Source: CAYYYP01 sp964475985 (GTDB lineage Bacteria; Bdellovibrionota; UBA1018; CAYHWW01). From it: a DNA stretch of 44,956 nucleotides. The notes beneath the pieces were generated by a model. That model was given only the letters and a program-made list of their open reading frames with translations. It had not been told where the DNA came from and ran no database searches. The stretch is taken from the NCBI GenBank assembly GCA_964475985.1, contig CAYYYP010000026.1, positions 1 through 44,956 on the forward strand, read 5' to 3'. Shown in pieces: positions 24,613 through 34,355 of this stretch (positions are counted from its first letter, which is position 1; each line of letters begins with the position of its first letter). A program made the position numbers and the translations under genes.

Positions 24613-26256
24613 ATGATTGATTTTTCAAATATCTCCATGCATTTCGGTGAGCAAGTCCTCTACGACAACGCAAGTTTCCAAATCGGGGCGCAAGATCGCA
24701 TCGGTTTAGTGGGCCCCAACGGCGCAGGCAAAACCACCGTATTTCGATTACTCACGGGTGAAAATAAACCTTCGCAAGGCACCATCTCGATCCCGAAAAG
24801 TTTAGTCATGGGCTATTTTTCGCAAGACGTAGGCGAGATGGCTGGAAGGTCAGCCCTTGAAGAAGTTAAATCCGGCGCCGGCAAAGTTTCAGAAATTGAA
24901 CGAGCCCTTCATGAATGTGAGAAAGCTCTTGAAGACTCAGCGATCAATGCCATTGACGATAGCGCTATGGAAAAACTCCTTGAGCGTTATGGCGAAGCGC
25001 AACTTGAGTATGAGCGCCTGGATGGCTACGGCCTTCAGGCCAGGGCCGAAGCTATTCTCACGGGCCTTGGTATTAAGCCAGAAGACCATAAACTTCCCGT
25101 GGAAACTTTCAGCGGTGGTTGGAAGATGCGAATTGCGCTCGCAAAAATTTTAGCTTTGCAGCCAGGCGTTTTACTTATGGATGAACCTACCAATCACTTG
25201 GATGTTGAATCCATCGTTTGGCTCGAAGAGTGGCTTTCGAATTATCCAGGGGCGCTTATCATGACCTCCCATGACCGCGACTTCATGAATCGCTTGGTAA
25301 ATAAGATTGTTGAGGTAGCCAACAAAAACATCACTACCTACAAAGGCGATTACGAGTTTTACCTACGTGAACGTGAAATCAGAAGGGAGCAACTCTTAGC
25401 TTCGCACAAAAAGCAGGAAGACATGCTCGCCAAGGAAAATGAATTCATAGCAAGGTTTGCCGCTAGAGCGTCCCATGCAGCACAAGTGCAGTCGCGGGTA
25501 AAAAAGCTTGAGAAAATTGAGCGGATTGAAATTCCCTCCGAGGCTCGTACCGTAAAGTTTGATTTTCCTCCAAGCCCAAGATCCGGCAACGATGTTGTGC
25601 GCATCGATCAGCTTTCTAAAAAGTGGGAAAAAGATGACGGGTCGTCCCACTGGGTTTTTCAGAATGCCACCATGACGGTGAGACGACTTGAAAAAATTGC
25701 GGTGGTCGGTGTCAACGGCGCCGGGAAATCAACTTTACTCAAATGTATTGCGGGGCAAACTACTCCCACGACTGGCAGCCTCTCCATCGGTTCTAACGTT
25801 ATGATCGGTTACTTCAGTCAGCACGCGTTAGAAGTGTTGAACCCAGAAAAGACCTTACTGGAACATATTCATGATGTGATTCCGGATGCGTCTCTAGGTT
25901 ACGTGAGAAATTTACTCGGCGCTTTTCTCTTCTCAGGCGATGACGCTCATAAAAAAATATCCGTTCTCTCGGGTGGAGAAAAAAGCCGAATCGTACTGGC
26001 TACAATTTTGGCGCTTCCGCGAAATCTATTAATTCTAGATGAGCCCACCAATCATTTGGACATCGTAACGCGGGAGCTTCTCCTTTCAGCAATTCAAAAG
26101 TTCGAAGGCACCGTGCTTATCGTAAGCCATGACCGTCACTTTTTGCGGGAGTGTGCCACGAAAGTCATTGAAGTCGATCGCGGGGAAGTCAGGGTCATTC
26201 CAAAAACCTACGCTGAATACTGGGCGCACACTCACCCTTCAAGCTTTAAAGCGTAA
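24613..26256 (+). CDS. ABC-F family ATPase (YbiT-like)
   Basis: 547 residues with two ABC cassettes and no membrane segment. Domain 1: Walker A GPNGAGKT at 34-41, signature FSGGWKMR near 166, Walker B LLMDEPTNHLD near 190. A charged linker (interdomain helix, about 240-300) follows. Domain 2: Walker A GVNGAGKST near 366, signature LSGGEKSR near 451, Walker B LILDEPTNHLD near 475. ABC-F proteins act in the cytosol on the ribosomal E site as translation factors or in antibiotic protection. Length and the lack of a long C-terminal coiled coil fit the YbiT group best. It is convergent with a second ABC-F gene, with five bases between the stops. Confidence 0.93.
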   Translation: MIDFSNISMHFGEQVLYDNASFQIGAQDRIGLVGPNGAGKTTVFRLLTGENKPSQGTISIPKSLVMGYFSQDVGEMAGRSALEEVKSGAGKVSEIERALHECEKALEDSAINAIDDSAMEKLLERYGEAQLEYERLDGYGLQARAEAILTGLGIKPEDHKLPVETFSGGWKMRIALAKILALQPGVLLMDEPTNHLDVESIVWLEEWLSNYPGALIMTSHDRDFMNRLVNKIVEVANKNITTYKGDYEFYLREREIRREQLLASHKKQEDMLAKENEFIARFAARASHAAQVQSRVKKLEKIERIEIPSEARTVKFDFPPSPRSGNDVVRIDQLSKKWEKDDGSSHWVFQNATMTVRRLEKIAVVGVNGAGKSTLLKCIAGQTTPTTGSLSIGSNVMIGYFSQHALEVLNPEKTLLEHIHDVIPDASLGYVRNLLGAFLFSGDDAHKKISVLSGGEKSRIVLATILALPRNLLILDEPTNHLDIVTRELLLSAIQKFEGTVLIVSHDRHFLRECATKVIEVDRGEVRVIPKTYAEYWAHTHPSSFKA

Positions 26257-26261
26257 AGGAT

Positions 26262-28100
26262 TTAGGGCTGGTTTCGTTTTTCCAAATCCGACCAACGGGC
26301 ATAAAGCGAATCAATTTGATTTTGAAGCTCACCCATTTTCTGCGTGCACTTAGCGAGCTGGGAAGCATTGGATTGATTCTCGGGCAGAAGGCTCTGCCCA
26401 GAAACTTCCATGAGTTCAGCCTCTAATTTGTGAATTGTGCTTTCCATGGATTCAAATTCACGTTGCTCCTGAAAGGTGAGCTTCACTTTTTTAGGGGTAC
26501 TTACCGCACTATTTTTTGCATTACCGTTACTGGATTCCGACTTTGCCTTAGGTTTGGGGGCCGTCAGTTCACTGATCCAATTTTCCCACTGCTCTAACCC
26601 CACAAACGTTTCAAGATTTCCGTGGCCATGGGGCGCCGGCGGAAAAGCCAAGATTTGTGTTGCGATTTGATCCAGGAAATAACGATCGTGGGTTACGAGG
26701 ATCACGGCGCCCGGAAAATCAGAAAGGCACTCTTCAAGCACGCCCAGCGTTGCGATATCTAAGTCATTGGTAGGTTCATCTAGCACTAAGAGATGGGCTT
26801 GAGTGAGCATGAGCCTAGCGATCAGCACGCGGCTTTGTTCGCCGCCTGAAAGTTTACCAACCTGCATATCCATTTGGGCTTGGGTAAAAAGAAAACGATC
26901 GAGGTATCCGCGAATATGCACATGATTGCCACGGTACTTCACGTACTCTCCGGCCGGGCAAATGGATTTTGCTAAGGTTTCCTTAGGATCAAGCACATCT
27001 CGTTTTTGATCAAAGTACGCCACGGACAACTGGTCAGAATGAACTACCGTCCCGGTGGTCGGTTCCTCTTCACCTAAGAGAACGCGAATGAGAGTTGATT
27101 TACCGGCGCCGTTAGCGCCCAAAAGTCCAAGCCTTGTGCCCGGCGTAAGCGTGATATTGATATTCTTAAAAAGTGTTTTATCGCCAAAGACTTTCGAAAT
27201 ATTTTTAGCTTCAATGAGTTTTTTAGGAGTTCTGCCCGCTTCCTGAAATTCTAATCTAGCTAAACGGTTTTGATTTCGAACCCCAAGTTCTTCGACTTCA
27301 TCGGAAAGTACACCAGCTTGTTTGATGCGCGCTTGCTGTTTTGTAGTGCGGGCCTTTGCGCCTCTACGCAACCATTCCGTTTCCCGACGTAGAGTATTTT
27401 TTAAGATAATTTCTCTACGCTCTTGGGCCTGAATGAGTTGTGACCTCACATCTAAGTAAGTTGCGTAATCGCCAGAAATAGAAAGCAGCCCCCCTTCATG
27501 ACGAGGATCAAGTTCAAGAATGCGATTTGAGATTTTCTGCAAAAAGAGGCGATCGTGAGTGATGATAAGCGTTGCAAATGGAGCTCTTGCCAAAAAATTC
27601 TCAAGCCAAAGAATGGTCTCCAAATCAAGATGATTGGTGGGCTCGTCAAGCAAAAGAAGATCAGGGTGTTTTACGAGTTCCCTGCCCAGGGCTACCCGTT
27701 TCTGCCAACCGCCAGAAAGTTTAGCCACCAAGGTATCTTCCGGATATTTATCTAAACCTAATCTTGAAATGTATTCATGGGCGCGCCCCATGGCGTCCCA
27801 GTCCTCGTCACGCTTAGATTCTGGAATGCTTTCCATCATGGTGGACCAAATAGTTGCACCTTCGGTAAATTGCGGCACCTGGGAGAGCAGCCCAATGCGG
27901 CAGCCCTTTTGGAACGAGAGAGTTCCTGAATCTAAGTGTTCTAAACCCGCGAGGATTTTTAACAAAGTTGATTTACCCGCGCCATTAGGGCCAATGAGGC
28001 CAATGCGATCGCCTGATTCAATGGTGAAGGTGAGCTTTTGAAAAAGCGCCCGGGCGGCAAAAGATTTCGAAAGTTGGTGGGCGCTTAATAAAATGGACAT
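26262..28100 (-). CDS. uup: ABC-F family ATPase, Uup type
   Basis: 612 residues: two ABC cassettes plus a C-terminal coiled-coil domain. Walker A GPNGAGKS at 37-44, signature LSGGWQKRVALGRE, Walker B LLLLDEPTNHLD; second cassette Walker A GANGAGKST, signature LSGGEQSRVLIARL, Walker B LLVLDEPTNDLD. The interdomain linker is Arg-rich (RRETEWLRRGAKARTTK), as in Uup. Residues about 540-612 form the Uup C-terminal coiled coil that binds DNA in E. coli (EQREFESMESTIHKLEAEL). Uup is linked to precise transposon excision, Holliday-junction tolerance and ribosome function. Second ABC-F in tandem but convergent, so not an operon with the first. Confidence 0.92.
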   Translation of the reverse strand: MSILLSAHQLSKSFAARALFQKLTFTIESGDRIGLIGPNGAGKSTLLKILAGLEHLDSGTLSFQKGCRIGLLSQVPQFTEGATIWSTMMESIPESKRDEDWDAMGRAHEYISRLGLDKYPEDTLVAKLSGGWQKRVALGRELVKHPDLLLLDEPTNHLDLETILWLENFLARAPFATLIITHDRLFLQKISNRILELDPRHEGGLLSISGDYATYLDVRSQLIQAQERREIILKNTLRRETEWLRRGAKARTTKQQARIKQAGVLSDEVEELGVRNQNRLARLEFQEAGRTPKKLIEAKNISKVFGDKTLFKNINITLTPGTRLGLLGANGAGKSTLIRVLLGEEEPTTGTVVHSDQLSVAYFDQKRDVLDPKETLAKSICPAGEYVKYRGNHVHIRGYLDRFLFTQAQMDMQVGKLSGGEQSRVLIARLMLTQAHLLVLDEPTNDLDIATLGVLEECLSDFPGAVILVTHDRYFLDQIATQILAFPPAPHGHGNLETFVGLEQWENWISELTAPKPKAKSESSNGNAKNSAVSTPKKVKLTFQEQREFESMESTIHKLEAELMEVSGQSLLPENQSNASQLAKCTQKMGELQNQIDSLYARWSDLEKRNQP

Positions 28101-28194
28101 AGGGAAACATAGTAACAGCCTAGGGCAGAATTTTCACCATCTTTGAAGATCTAGAAGGTTCGAGAAATTTCACCGCGATAAAGGTCAGGACCGA

Positions 28195-28318
28195 AAGCGT
28201 AGAACGCTTAGCGTTGAATCCCGGGAAGAATTTCCGGCATTTTTTACCCCTTATCTGAAACCAAGCCCGACCCGAAGAAGGAACTGAGACTCGGCTTTAA
28301 ACCCACGGATAAGGGCAA
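28195..28318 (+). promoter_or_regulatory. Structured leader of the Cys-rich lipoprotein operon
   Basis: Hairpin AAGCGT/ACGCTT (28195-28209) overlaps an alternative AACGC/GCGTT (28203-28215); an intrinsic terminator follows at 28221-28245. Then CCCTTATC (28248-28255) is complementary over eight bases to GATAAGGG (28308-28315), which contains the AAGGG just before the ATG at 28319; inside that helix CCGA/TCGG and AAG/CTT pair (28263-28270 with 28291-28297). The layout suggests both premature termination and ribosome-site masking. No known riboswitch recognised. Confidence 0.45.
28221..28245 (+). terminator. Intrinsic terminator in the leader before the lipoprotein pair
   Basis: CCGGGAA (28221-28227), three-base loop, TTTCCGG (28231-28237) with one G-T pair, then CA and six T. 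It ends 73 bases before the start codon. The only gene to its left on this side is divergent, so it must end a short leader or small RNA. Confidence 0.6.
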
Positions 28319-31300
28319 ATGAAAAAAGTTTTATTTAGGACTGATAAAAACTCAAAAAAGCGAAAGGGATCGTACGCCACCGTGGCGATTCATTTTCTAT
28401 TCTGCATTTTAGTTTTTACTATGTCCGCCTGTAACAACACTAATATGGCAAGTTCTGGTCGCACCTCTACCGCCAGCACTGGAACTACACCAAGCCTTGG
28501 TGGCGGCGTGCTTCCTACGGGATCCGCCTTAACTCCCATCACATTAGTGAATGCGGTCCCCTCCTCCTCTAGCAGTGACTCCATGGCCCTGGATTTAGTC
28601 GGACGTGACGACGAAATCGGCCGTTACTGTCCGAGCACCACGGACTGCCAATGTTTGATTCAATGGACCATCCCCGGAACTAGCAACAGCACGGATACCC
28701 AAACCGCTGCGACCTACGCCGAAACAAATTTATTACGTTGCCGCTACGATGTCGTACCGCGCGAAGTGAGCCAATTTAAAGTCAGCATTCTTGTTCTTTC
28801 GGGCAATATGCAGTCAAATAAAATTACTTTAAATACGCCAAGCGTTCCCACTACGCAACTCAGCAGCAACGCAAGCAACTTTCTTAAAGTGCAACGTTAT
28901 CAATGCAAAGACATTCTGACTTCAAACTCACGTTACTACGGCAGTTCCCAAACTTCTTTGCAAGATCCACAAATCTGGCAAATGAGCATGAGTTTTAATT
29001 TTTACAGCGCAAGCCTTGGTGAAGATTACGGTGGATCCGTTTCTAATTTTGAATGTCCCATGTCGCCCACCGATGAACGAAACGTGATTTATCAGCAAGA
29101 TCGTTATTGGCCAGATGTTCTTCCTAGCGGTACGGCCGGCCCCCGCGGGATCGATGGCCGCTGCGGAGTTTTAGGAAGCGCATCCACTTGCGATTGTCCG
29201 GGCGGCACCCCGCTCAGCACCACGGTTTCCTCGCTCTTTGATGGCCAAGGCACGAGCGCGGGCGTCGGCTGCACTAACGTATTTAACCCATCCGTAGAAT
29301 ATAACTCCCGATCAAAAGTATTTGGGGTCACCTCCGGAAATACTAGCGCACGAAGCGGGACCAACGGGACCACCGAAGATGAGCCCTACGATATGGCGCT
29401 CTACAGTACGCGGCCCTTAAGCGGTTATGACAACGTAATTTTTCCCACAAATCTTGATGAAGGTTCACGCACCACCCTTGGGGTTAACAACGATAAAAAC
29501 AAAGACCAACCGACTTGGCTGATGCAAAATAACGGCACGACTTTTAACTTTGAATGCTCTGATGGTATTGACCCCGACCTTTGTAAATGCGTGACCGGCT
29601 TAGAAAAAGATTGCCGCAAATATGCCGCAAATCGCCACGACTTTTACGTCTCGAATTTCTATGACTCAACCTTTAGGGCGCCGTTTTGTGCGCCCCATAC
29701 TGCTGGCGGCGCCAATGCCCAAAACAGTATTCGCCTTTTGCAAAGCGGAGGCCTTGATTGCACCATCGACACGAGCCAGAGCCCGCCTTTACGTGGCAGA
29801 GATGTTTTAGGTTACGTAGCCTACCCCACCGCAAGCGGCAGTTGCCCCAGCACTACATTGCCGGAGAAAAAGAAATGGGCGCTGCTTTGGCGCTTTCGTG
29901 CGCAACTTCCAAAACGCGCCGTCATTGACATCACAAATACTGGCGATATTGGGCTTCTCATGTGCACATCTAAAGAAGACGAGTGCACCGATGATCAAAC
30001 GAATTCATGGACCGTAAACAATTCCAGCGCAGACATTACGAACCACCAGGCAGCCAATGCGTCCAATTCCAGTGCCGGAGGCGCTGCCGCTGGGCGCTTA
30101 GGCCATGGCGCAAGGTACTGCCAAACTGCGCGGGGCAGGAACGAACAATTCAAAACTGGAGTTTTTACGGTGCCCGATCAAGGCAGCGGTTATCGCTACG
30201 GAAATTGTTTACAAATCCCTCGTGATCCCACCACGAGCGAACCAGGAAGTTTACTTTTTCCCAGCGGCGCGCCGCCGGGCGACGGAACAACGGGCTGGCG
30301 AAGTCCTGCCGTCACCATTGGTCAGTGCCAGTGGACCGATGGTTTTGGACCTTATAGTTTACAAGCAAGTGCCGATCGCTCACCAGTGCCGGTATCAATT
30401 TCGGGAGTGGGTGGCTCATTTAGATTATTTTCGGGAACCGATAACACTTTGCCCGAATACGCCTTAAACCCCTCACCCACGGCGGGAGCCGTGAATGACC
30501 GCAGCGGATGCTACGACCCCGCTCAACTTTATTTTCAACCTACGTTCTGCATTGGCGGCACGGGTTGTTCGGGCTTTGCCAATTTTATAAATACTTTTGG
30601 CTGGGGATGTGTGGGCCGTTCGGGCGGCACCGATACGCAAAAAATATTTGGTTATGCACTCGATAATAATTCAGCCTACGCAACCTTTGATTGGCAAGGT
30701 TTTCCTTTTATCGCCGGTGACTATACGACTTTACCGGCCGGGATGCGCGAAACTTCGCGCGGAGTTGGCTCCGGTGGAAATTTTTGTAACCCTACCCTTC
30801 CCGGCAGCCGCTGGAGCGGTGTGCCCGACACTTCCTTTAGTTGGAATGCAGGACAGCTGGCGGGGCCGCCTGTTCAAACCAATCCCGGATACGGTGACGG
30901 CAAGGACGTATGGCTCGTAGGTGGCAGTCAGCAAAAACTTGCGTGCATTGAAGCCGATACTGACAATAATTTTGGTTTTCTTTATAACGTTTATGCGACT
31001 CGCAACCCAGCCGATGCAACGAATTTAAAGCCAGCCAATCATGTGAACCGCTTGCCTGGCTTAAGCAGTTCCGCAACTCCTCTGGGTTTTCCCGGTTTAG
31101 TGGGCGCATTTCCCAAAACCATAAAAAACTGGTTTGACTTCGTAGGCATTGGTTGCCTAGGGAAGTGCGACAACTCTTCAGCTTCAGATTCCTATCCAAA
31201 ATTTCCTTGGGTGGCGGGCGTATTTAATGGTGTGGGCCAAGCGGGCACTACGCCAAGTTATAACGCAAGCATTGCCGGAACTTCTCTGCGCTCAGGCCCC

Positions 31301-31585
31301 CACTCTTCTACCGACTCTTGGGGCGGTTACGGGATTTTCCAATTCGGAACCGTGGACCTCGAACAAACCGGAATGGTGGATGTGCTTTACGTAGTATCAC
31401 CCACCGGCATTACGCTTGATCAAATGGAACGGGACCAAACCCTACAGGATCAATTTCGCCCAGTGCGTTACATCAATGGTTACAAAGTCGAGTATAATTT
31501 AGATGTGGACTCCCAAAGCAGCACGACTCCCTCATTACGCCTTCCGCAATTTCCCGTCTGTGTCCTTCAGGACAAGGAAGGATAA
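28319..31585 (+). CDS. Large Cys-rich lipoprotein of unknown function (paralogue A)
   Basis: 1088 residues. The N-terminus is Lys/Arg-rich, then IHFLFCILVFTMSAC gives a lipobox; a Ser/Thr/Gly linker follows. The mature protein has many cysteines (CPSTTDCQCLIQW, CDCPGG, DLCKCVTGLEKDC, SCPSTTL and others), suggesting a disulfide-rich surface protein. It is clearly paralogous to the next gene: CQCLIQWTIPG matches CLCRYSWQDIN, GYVAYPTASGSCPS matches GYAATPSSDGTCPS, and GCYDPAQLY matches GCYDPSEDP. Only six bases separate the two. No family recognised. Expression may be controlled by the leader at 28195-28318. Confidence 0.8.
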   Translation: MKKVLFRTDKNSKKRKGSYATVAIHFLFCILVFTMSACNNTNMASSGRTSTASTGTTPSLGGGVLPTGSALTPITLVNAVPSSSSSDSMALDLVGRDDEIGRYCPSTTDCQCLIQWTIPGTSNSTDTQTAATYAETNLLRCRYDVVPREVSQFKVSILVLSGNMQSNKITLNTPSVPTTQLSSNASNFLKVQRYQCKDILTSNSRYYGSSQTSLQDPQIWQMSMSFNFYSASLGEDYGGSVSNFECPMSPTDERNVIYQQDRYWPDVLPSGTAGPRGIDGRCGVLGSASTCDCPGGTPLSTTVSSLFDGQGTSAGVGCTNVFNPSVEYNSRSKVFGVTSGNTSARSGTNGTTEDEPYDMALYSTRPLSGYDNVIFPTNLDEGSRTTLGVNNDKNKDQPTWLMQNNGTTFNFECSDGIDPDLCKCVTGLEKDCRKYAANRHDFYVSNFYDSTFRAPFCAPHTAGGANAQNSIRLLQSGGLDCTIDTSQSPPLRGRDVLGYVAYPTASGSCPSTTLPEKKKWALLWRFRAQLPKRAVIDITNTGDIGLLMCTSKEDECTDDQTNSWTVNNSSADITNHQAANASNSSAGGAAAGRLGHGARYCQTARGRNEQFKTGVFTVPDQGSGYRYGNCLQIPRDPTTSEPGSLLFPSGAPPGDGTTGWRSPAVTIGQCQWTDGFGPYSLQASADRSPVPVSISGVGGSFRLFSGTDNTLPEYALNPSPTAGAVNDRSGCYDPAQLYFQPTFCIGGTGCSGFANFINTFGWGCVGRSGGTDTQKIFGYALDNNSAYATFDWQGFPFIAGDYTTLPAGMRETSRGVGSGGNFCNPTLPGSRWSGVPDTSFSWNAGQLAGPPVQTNPGYGDGKDVWLVGGSQQKLACIEADTDNNFGFLYNVYATRNPADATNLKPANHVNRLPGLSSSATPLGFPGLVGAFPKTIKNWFDFVGIGCLGKCDNSSASDSYPKFPWVAGVFNGVGQAGTTPSYNASIAGTSLRSGPHSSTDSWGGYGIFQFGTVDLEQTGMVDVLYVVSPTGITLDQMERDQTLQDQFRPVRYINGYKVEYNLDVDSQSSTTPSLRLPQFPVCVLQDKEG

Positions 31586-31591
31586 AATCAG

Positions 31592-34330
31592 ATGCCTAAA
31601 AATTATATTAAAACTATTTATAATTTAAAAATTGGTGCAGCATTAGCCTGCATCTTTTTATCCGGATGTTATTCCTCCAATCAAGGCCCGGGCGCCAGAT
31701 CCTCCAGCCAAGGCAATGGTTTAGTCACTACACCGGCACCGGGTGCAGGCCAGGCTCCTCCATCAAGTAGCGTGGGTAACCTCATGCAAATCTCAAGTGT
31801 GCAAGTCACCGCGACGGGTACGGCCACTGGTACAGCCACGGCGACTGCTACGGTTACCGCTACTGCAACTTCCACAGGTACAGGTACGGGAACCGGAGTT
31901 GGGCCCGATATTCGTGTGCTTATGCGCTCTGATCTGAACAATGGTTACAATGTCGAAACCCTCTGTAGCGCGTCGCTGGCGACGGCAAGGCCTGCGGGTT
32001 CTGCGCCTTCTTTTCCCTGCCTTTGTCGCTACAGCTGGCAAGACATCAATGCCGCAACGGGCGCAGGAATCAACCGGGTGGTGGAAACCGCCGTCTCAAG
32101 CATCTCGGCCTTTAGCCTTATTTGCCCGGGCCCCGGCGTTTGGGATTCAGAAATCCCTGAAGGCAAACAAATTACGTTGACCGTGAAACCCAATGCGGCG
32201 CTTGGCAATACTCTCGGATTTACGAGCAACAATTACGTTTTCACAAAAACTAGTTCCGTCGCAAATCGGGGCGATTTTAGGGATTCTGAAGGCCGGGCCA
32301 TCAAAAACATTTTTCATTACACTTGTTACGATTACTTCAGCCGCGCCCTCACCATTGAGCACGATCAAACGGCCGGGGGCGCCAGAGTAAGGCAAACTCC
32401 CGCACCTCCGCCGGTGCCGCAAGTGAAAGTGGCTAATCAATTTCGACAAACTAATACCGGAGTTTCTGCGCAAAGTTATTGGTACGATTTTTACAATATC
32501 ACTTCCGTAGAGGGGCAAACCAATCGTGAAGCGCCAGGCTTCTCGTGCCCGTACGTAAAAGTTTACAAAGGCTCACCGGCAACCCTTCGCTCCCAAGCTT
32601 TCCCGAACGACTCAACAATTTCCTTAGCCCTACAGTCCTCCAGGAAATATCCCGAGCCGGTACCCGCCAATAACGGGCTTGACGCTACGCAAATCGCACG
32701 TGGCTTTATTGGATATGCCGCAACTCCAAGTTCTGATGGCACCTGCCCCTCCTTTCCTGATTCCAATGGTTTGCTCAGACGCACCTTTCGTTTGAGGCGT
32801 TACGTCGTGAACTACCCCATGCGTTATTCCGCAGGCGGCCTGCCCTTGGGTACCACTCAGCCATCCAACACGGTTTACGTACTGGACCGCCCCGTGGACA
32901 AAACTGGCCAAGACCCCATCAAGTCCTTAACTAGGCTTGGACCTAAACCTTGTCCATTTAGTTGGCGCAATAACCGGAGTTTTAGAAACTCCAATACCAC
33001 GGCGCTTGCGGCACCTAATTATTCCTGCGTGATGCCCGCTTGGAAGTTGCCGCATTCAAGCATGCTGGGTGGAGATTTTTACACCCGCTTTAGATCGTGG
33101 CCCGACGGGAAAAAATTTGGCCTCGTGACCGATAGCAGCGATGCAACTTTTCTAGGGGCTAACCGCACCTACTGTCTCGCGAACGCCAGCAGTGCAGGAG
33201 ACACCGAATACAATGGCAACAATGTTTGCAATATCTCAAGCCTTTGTGCATCAGGAAGCGCTTGTTCACTTATGGCTGCGGACCCCGAGCACCCCGAAAT
33301 ATTTAATGATCACGTCACTCCCGTAAACATCGATGGCATTGCGATTCGGGACAATAAAGACTGCCCCATTTACCCACCGCCCGCGTGGAACCTTTCTACG
33401 GAAGGCGCCTTGCACATTCGCCCCACCAAAGGATTTGTTCCAGAATTCTTGGAAGACACTAGATTTCAGGCCTGCGCATTTCAATCTTCAAATCCCATCG
33501 ATCCCGACATCGTCGTAGCCTATAACGGATACCAAACTAGAGTTGGCGATAGTGCAGCGGATGATCCGAAACAAGCACGCGGTTTTTACTGCGCAAGAAC
33601 CTACGCTGACCCTAGCTGGTTTGACCCGCCACCATTTTCTGGCGGTACGGCGGGTACGGCACCTGGGCATTGTGATTCGGGACGGCCCCACGCCACCAAC
33701 ACTTCGGATCCGAGGTATTATATTCAAAAAGGCGGCACGAATGATGGTTTTGCCAACTTATCTACATCATCGGTCACCAACCGAACGGTTTCTGATCCGC
33801 TTATGACGGCCTTCGCCATCATGAATGAAAAATCCTACGCTTGCGCATTTACCTACAATCCAAGTCAGCAAACGGCGTACAACGACCGGGTGCCGCTCAC
33901 CCAGCTCGTGACCCCAAGATCTGGTTGTTGTCAGCGTTGCTCGGGGAATTCAAAATCCTCTGGTTGCTCCCGCAATGGAATCCAGGCCACCGCCGCAAAC
34001 CGCGGTATTCACTCCTTGGCCCTAGCATTTCCGACTAATGAGTCAGAAGGAGTCGGTGCCGGCCGTGGCGCATTTTACAATAAGTATGGTTTACCTGCGT
34101 TTACTATGCAGGCGACGCTGCTTTCTTCAGCACCCTTTCAGTTGATTCCTAATCGCGGGAAAATCAACACAAGTTCCTTGAATTACGACAGCCCAAATCA
34201 TCGTTTAATAAGAAATCAAAGTTCCGTTTATGGCGTCAGTATTACTACCGGATCAAAAAACGGGGCCGACTGGGGTAATGATACGGACGGAACCCCGCTT
34301 GGCTGTTATGACCCTAGTGAAGACCCCTAA
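31592..34330 (+). CDS. Large Cys-rich lipoprotein of unknown function (paralogue B)
   Basis: 912 residues; signal peptide ending LACIFLSGC (lipobox). Residues about 72-101 are a strict Thr-X alternation (15 Thr each followed by Ala, Gly, Val or Ser), a flexible or glycosylatable spacer. The mature part shares cysteine-centred blocks with the preceding gene (see its entry) and also carries CCQRCSGNSKSSGC near residue 785. The ribosome site AAGGA lies within the end of the upstream gene, so the two form an operon with likely coupled translation. Role unknown; surface or outer-membrane location inferred. Confidence 0.8.
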   Translation: MPKNYIKTIYNLKIGAALACIFLSGCYSSNQGPGARSSSQGNGLVTTPAPGAGQAPPSSSVGNLMQISSVQVTATGTATGTATATATVTATATSTGTGTGTGVGPDIRVLMRSDLNNGYNVETLCSASLATARPAGSAPSFPCLCRYSWQDINAATGAGINRVVETAVSSISAFSLICPGPGVWDSEIPEGKQITLTVKPNAALGNTLGFTSNNYVFTKTSSVANRGDFRDSEGRAIKNIFHYTCYDYFSRALTIEHDQTAGGARVRQTPAPPPVPQVKVANQFRQTNTGVSAQSYWYDFYNITSVEGQTNREAPGFSCPYVKVYKGSPATLRSQAFPNDSTISLALQSSRKYPEPVPANNGLDATQIARGFIGYAATPSSDGTCPSFPDSNGLLRRTFRLRRYVVNYPMRYSAGGLPLGTTQPSNTVYVLDRPVDKTGQDPIKSLTRLGPKPCPFSWRNNRSFRNSNTTALAAPNYSCVMPAWKLPHSSMLGGDFYTRFRSWPDGKKFGLVTDSSDATFLGANRTYCLANASSAGDTEYNGNNVCNISSLCASGSACSLMAADPEHPEIFNDHVTPVNIDGIAIRDNKDCPIYPPPAWNLSTEGALHIRPTKGFVPEFLEDTRFQACAFQSSNPIDPDIVVAYNGYQTRVGDSAADDPKQARGFYCARTYADPSWFDPPPFSGGTAGTAPGHCDSGRPHATNTSDPRYYIQKGGTNDGFANLSTSSVTNRTVSDPLMTAFAIMNEKSYACAFTYNPSQQTAYNDRVPLTQLVTPRSGCCQRCSGNSKSSGCSRNGIQATAANRGIHSLALAFPTNESEGVGAGRGAFYNKYGLPAFTMQATLLSSAPFQLIPNRGKINTSSLNYDSPNHRLIRNQSSVYGVSITTGSKNGADWGNDTDGTPLGCYDPSEDP

Positions 34331-34355
34331 CCGCCCTCACTAAAGGTAACTGTCC

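Noticed and set aside
24613..28100. Two ABC-F genes as an ABC transporter or resistance operon
   Set aside because: They are convergent, lack membrane domains and have no resistance neighbours.
31681..32041. Val/Ala/Pro and Arg/Thr-rich frames opposite or overlapping the Thr-X repeat
   Set aside because: Frame shadows of the simple repeat encoding the Thr-X spacer.
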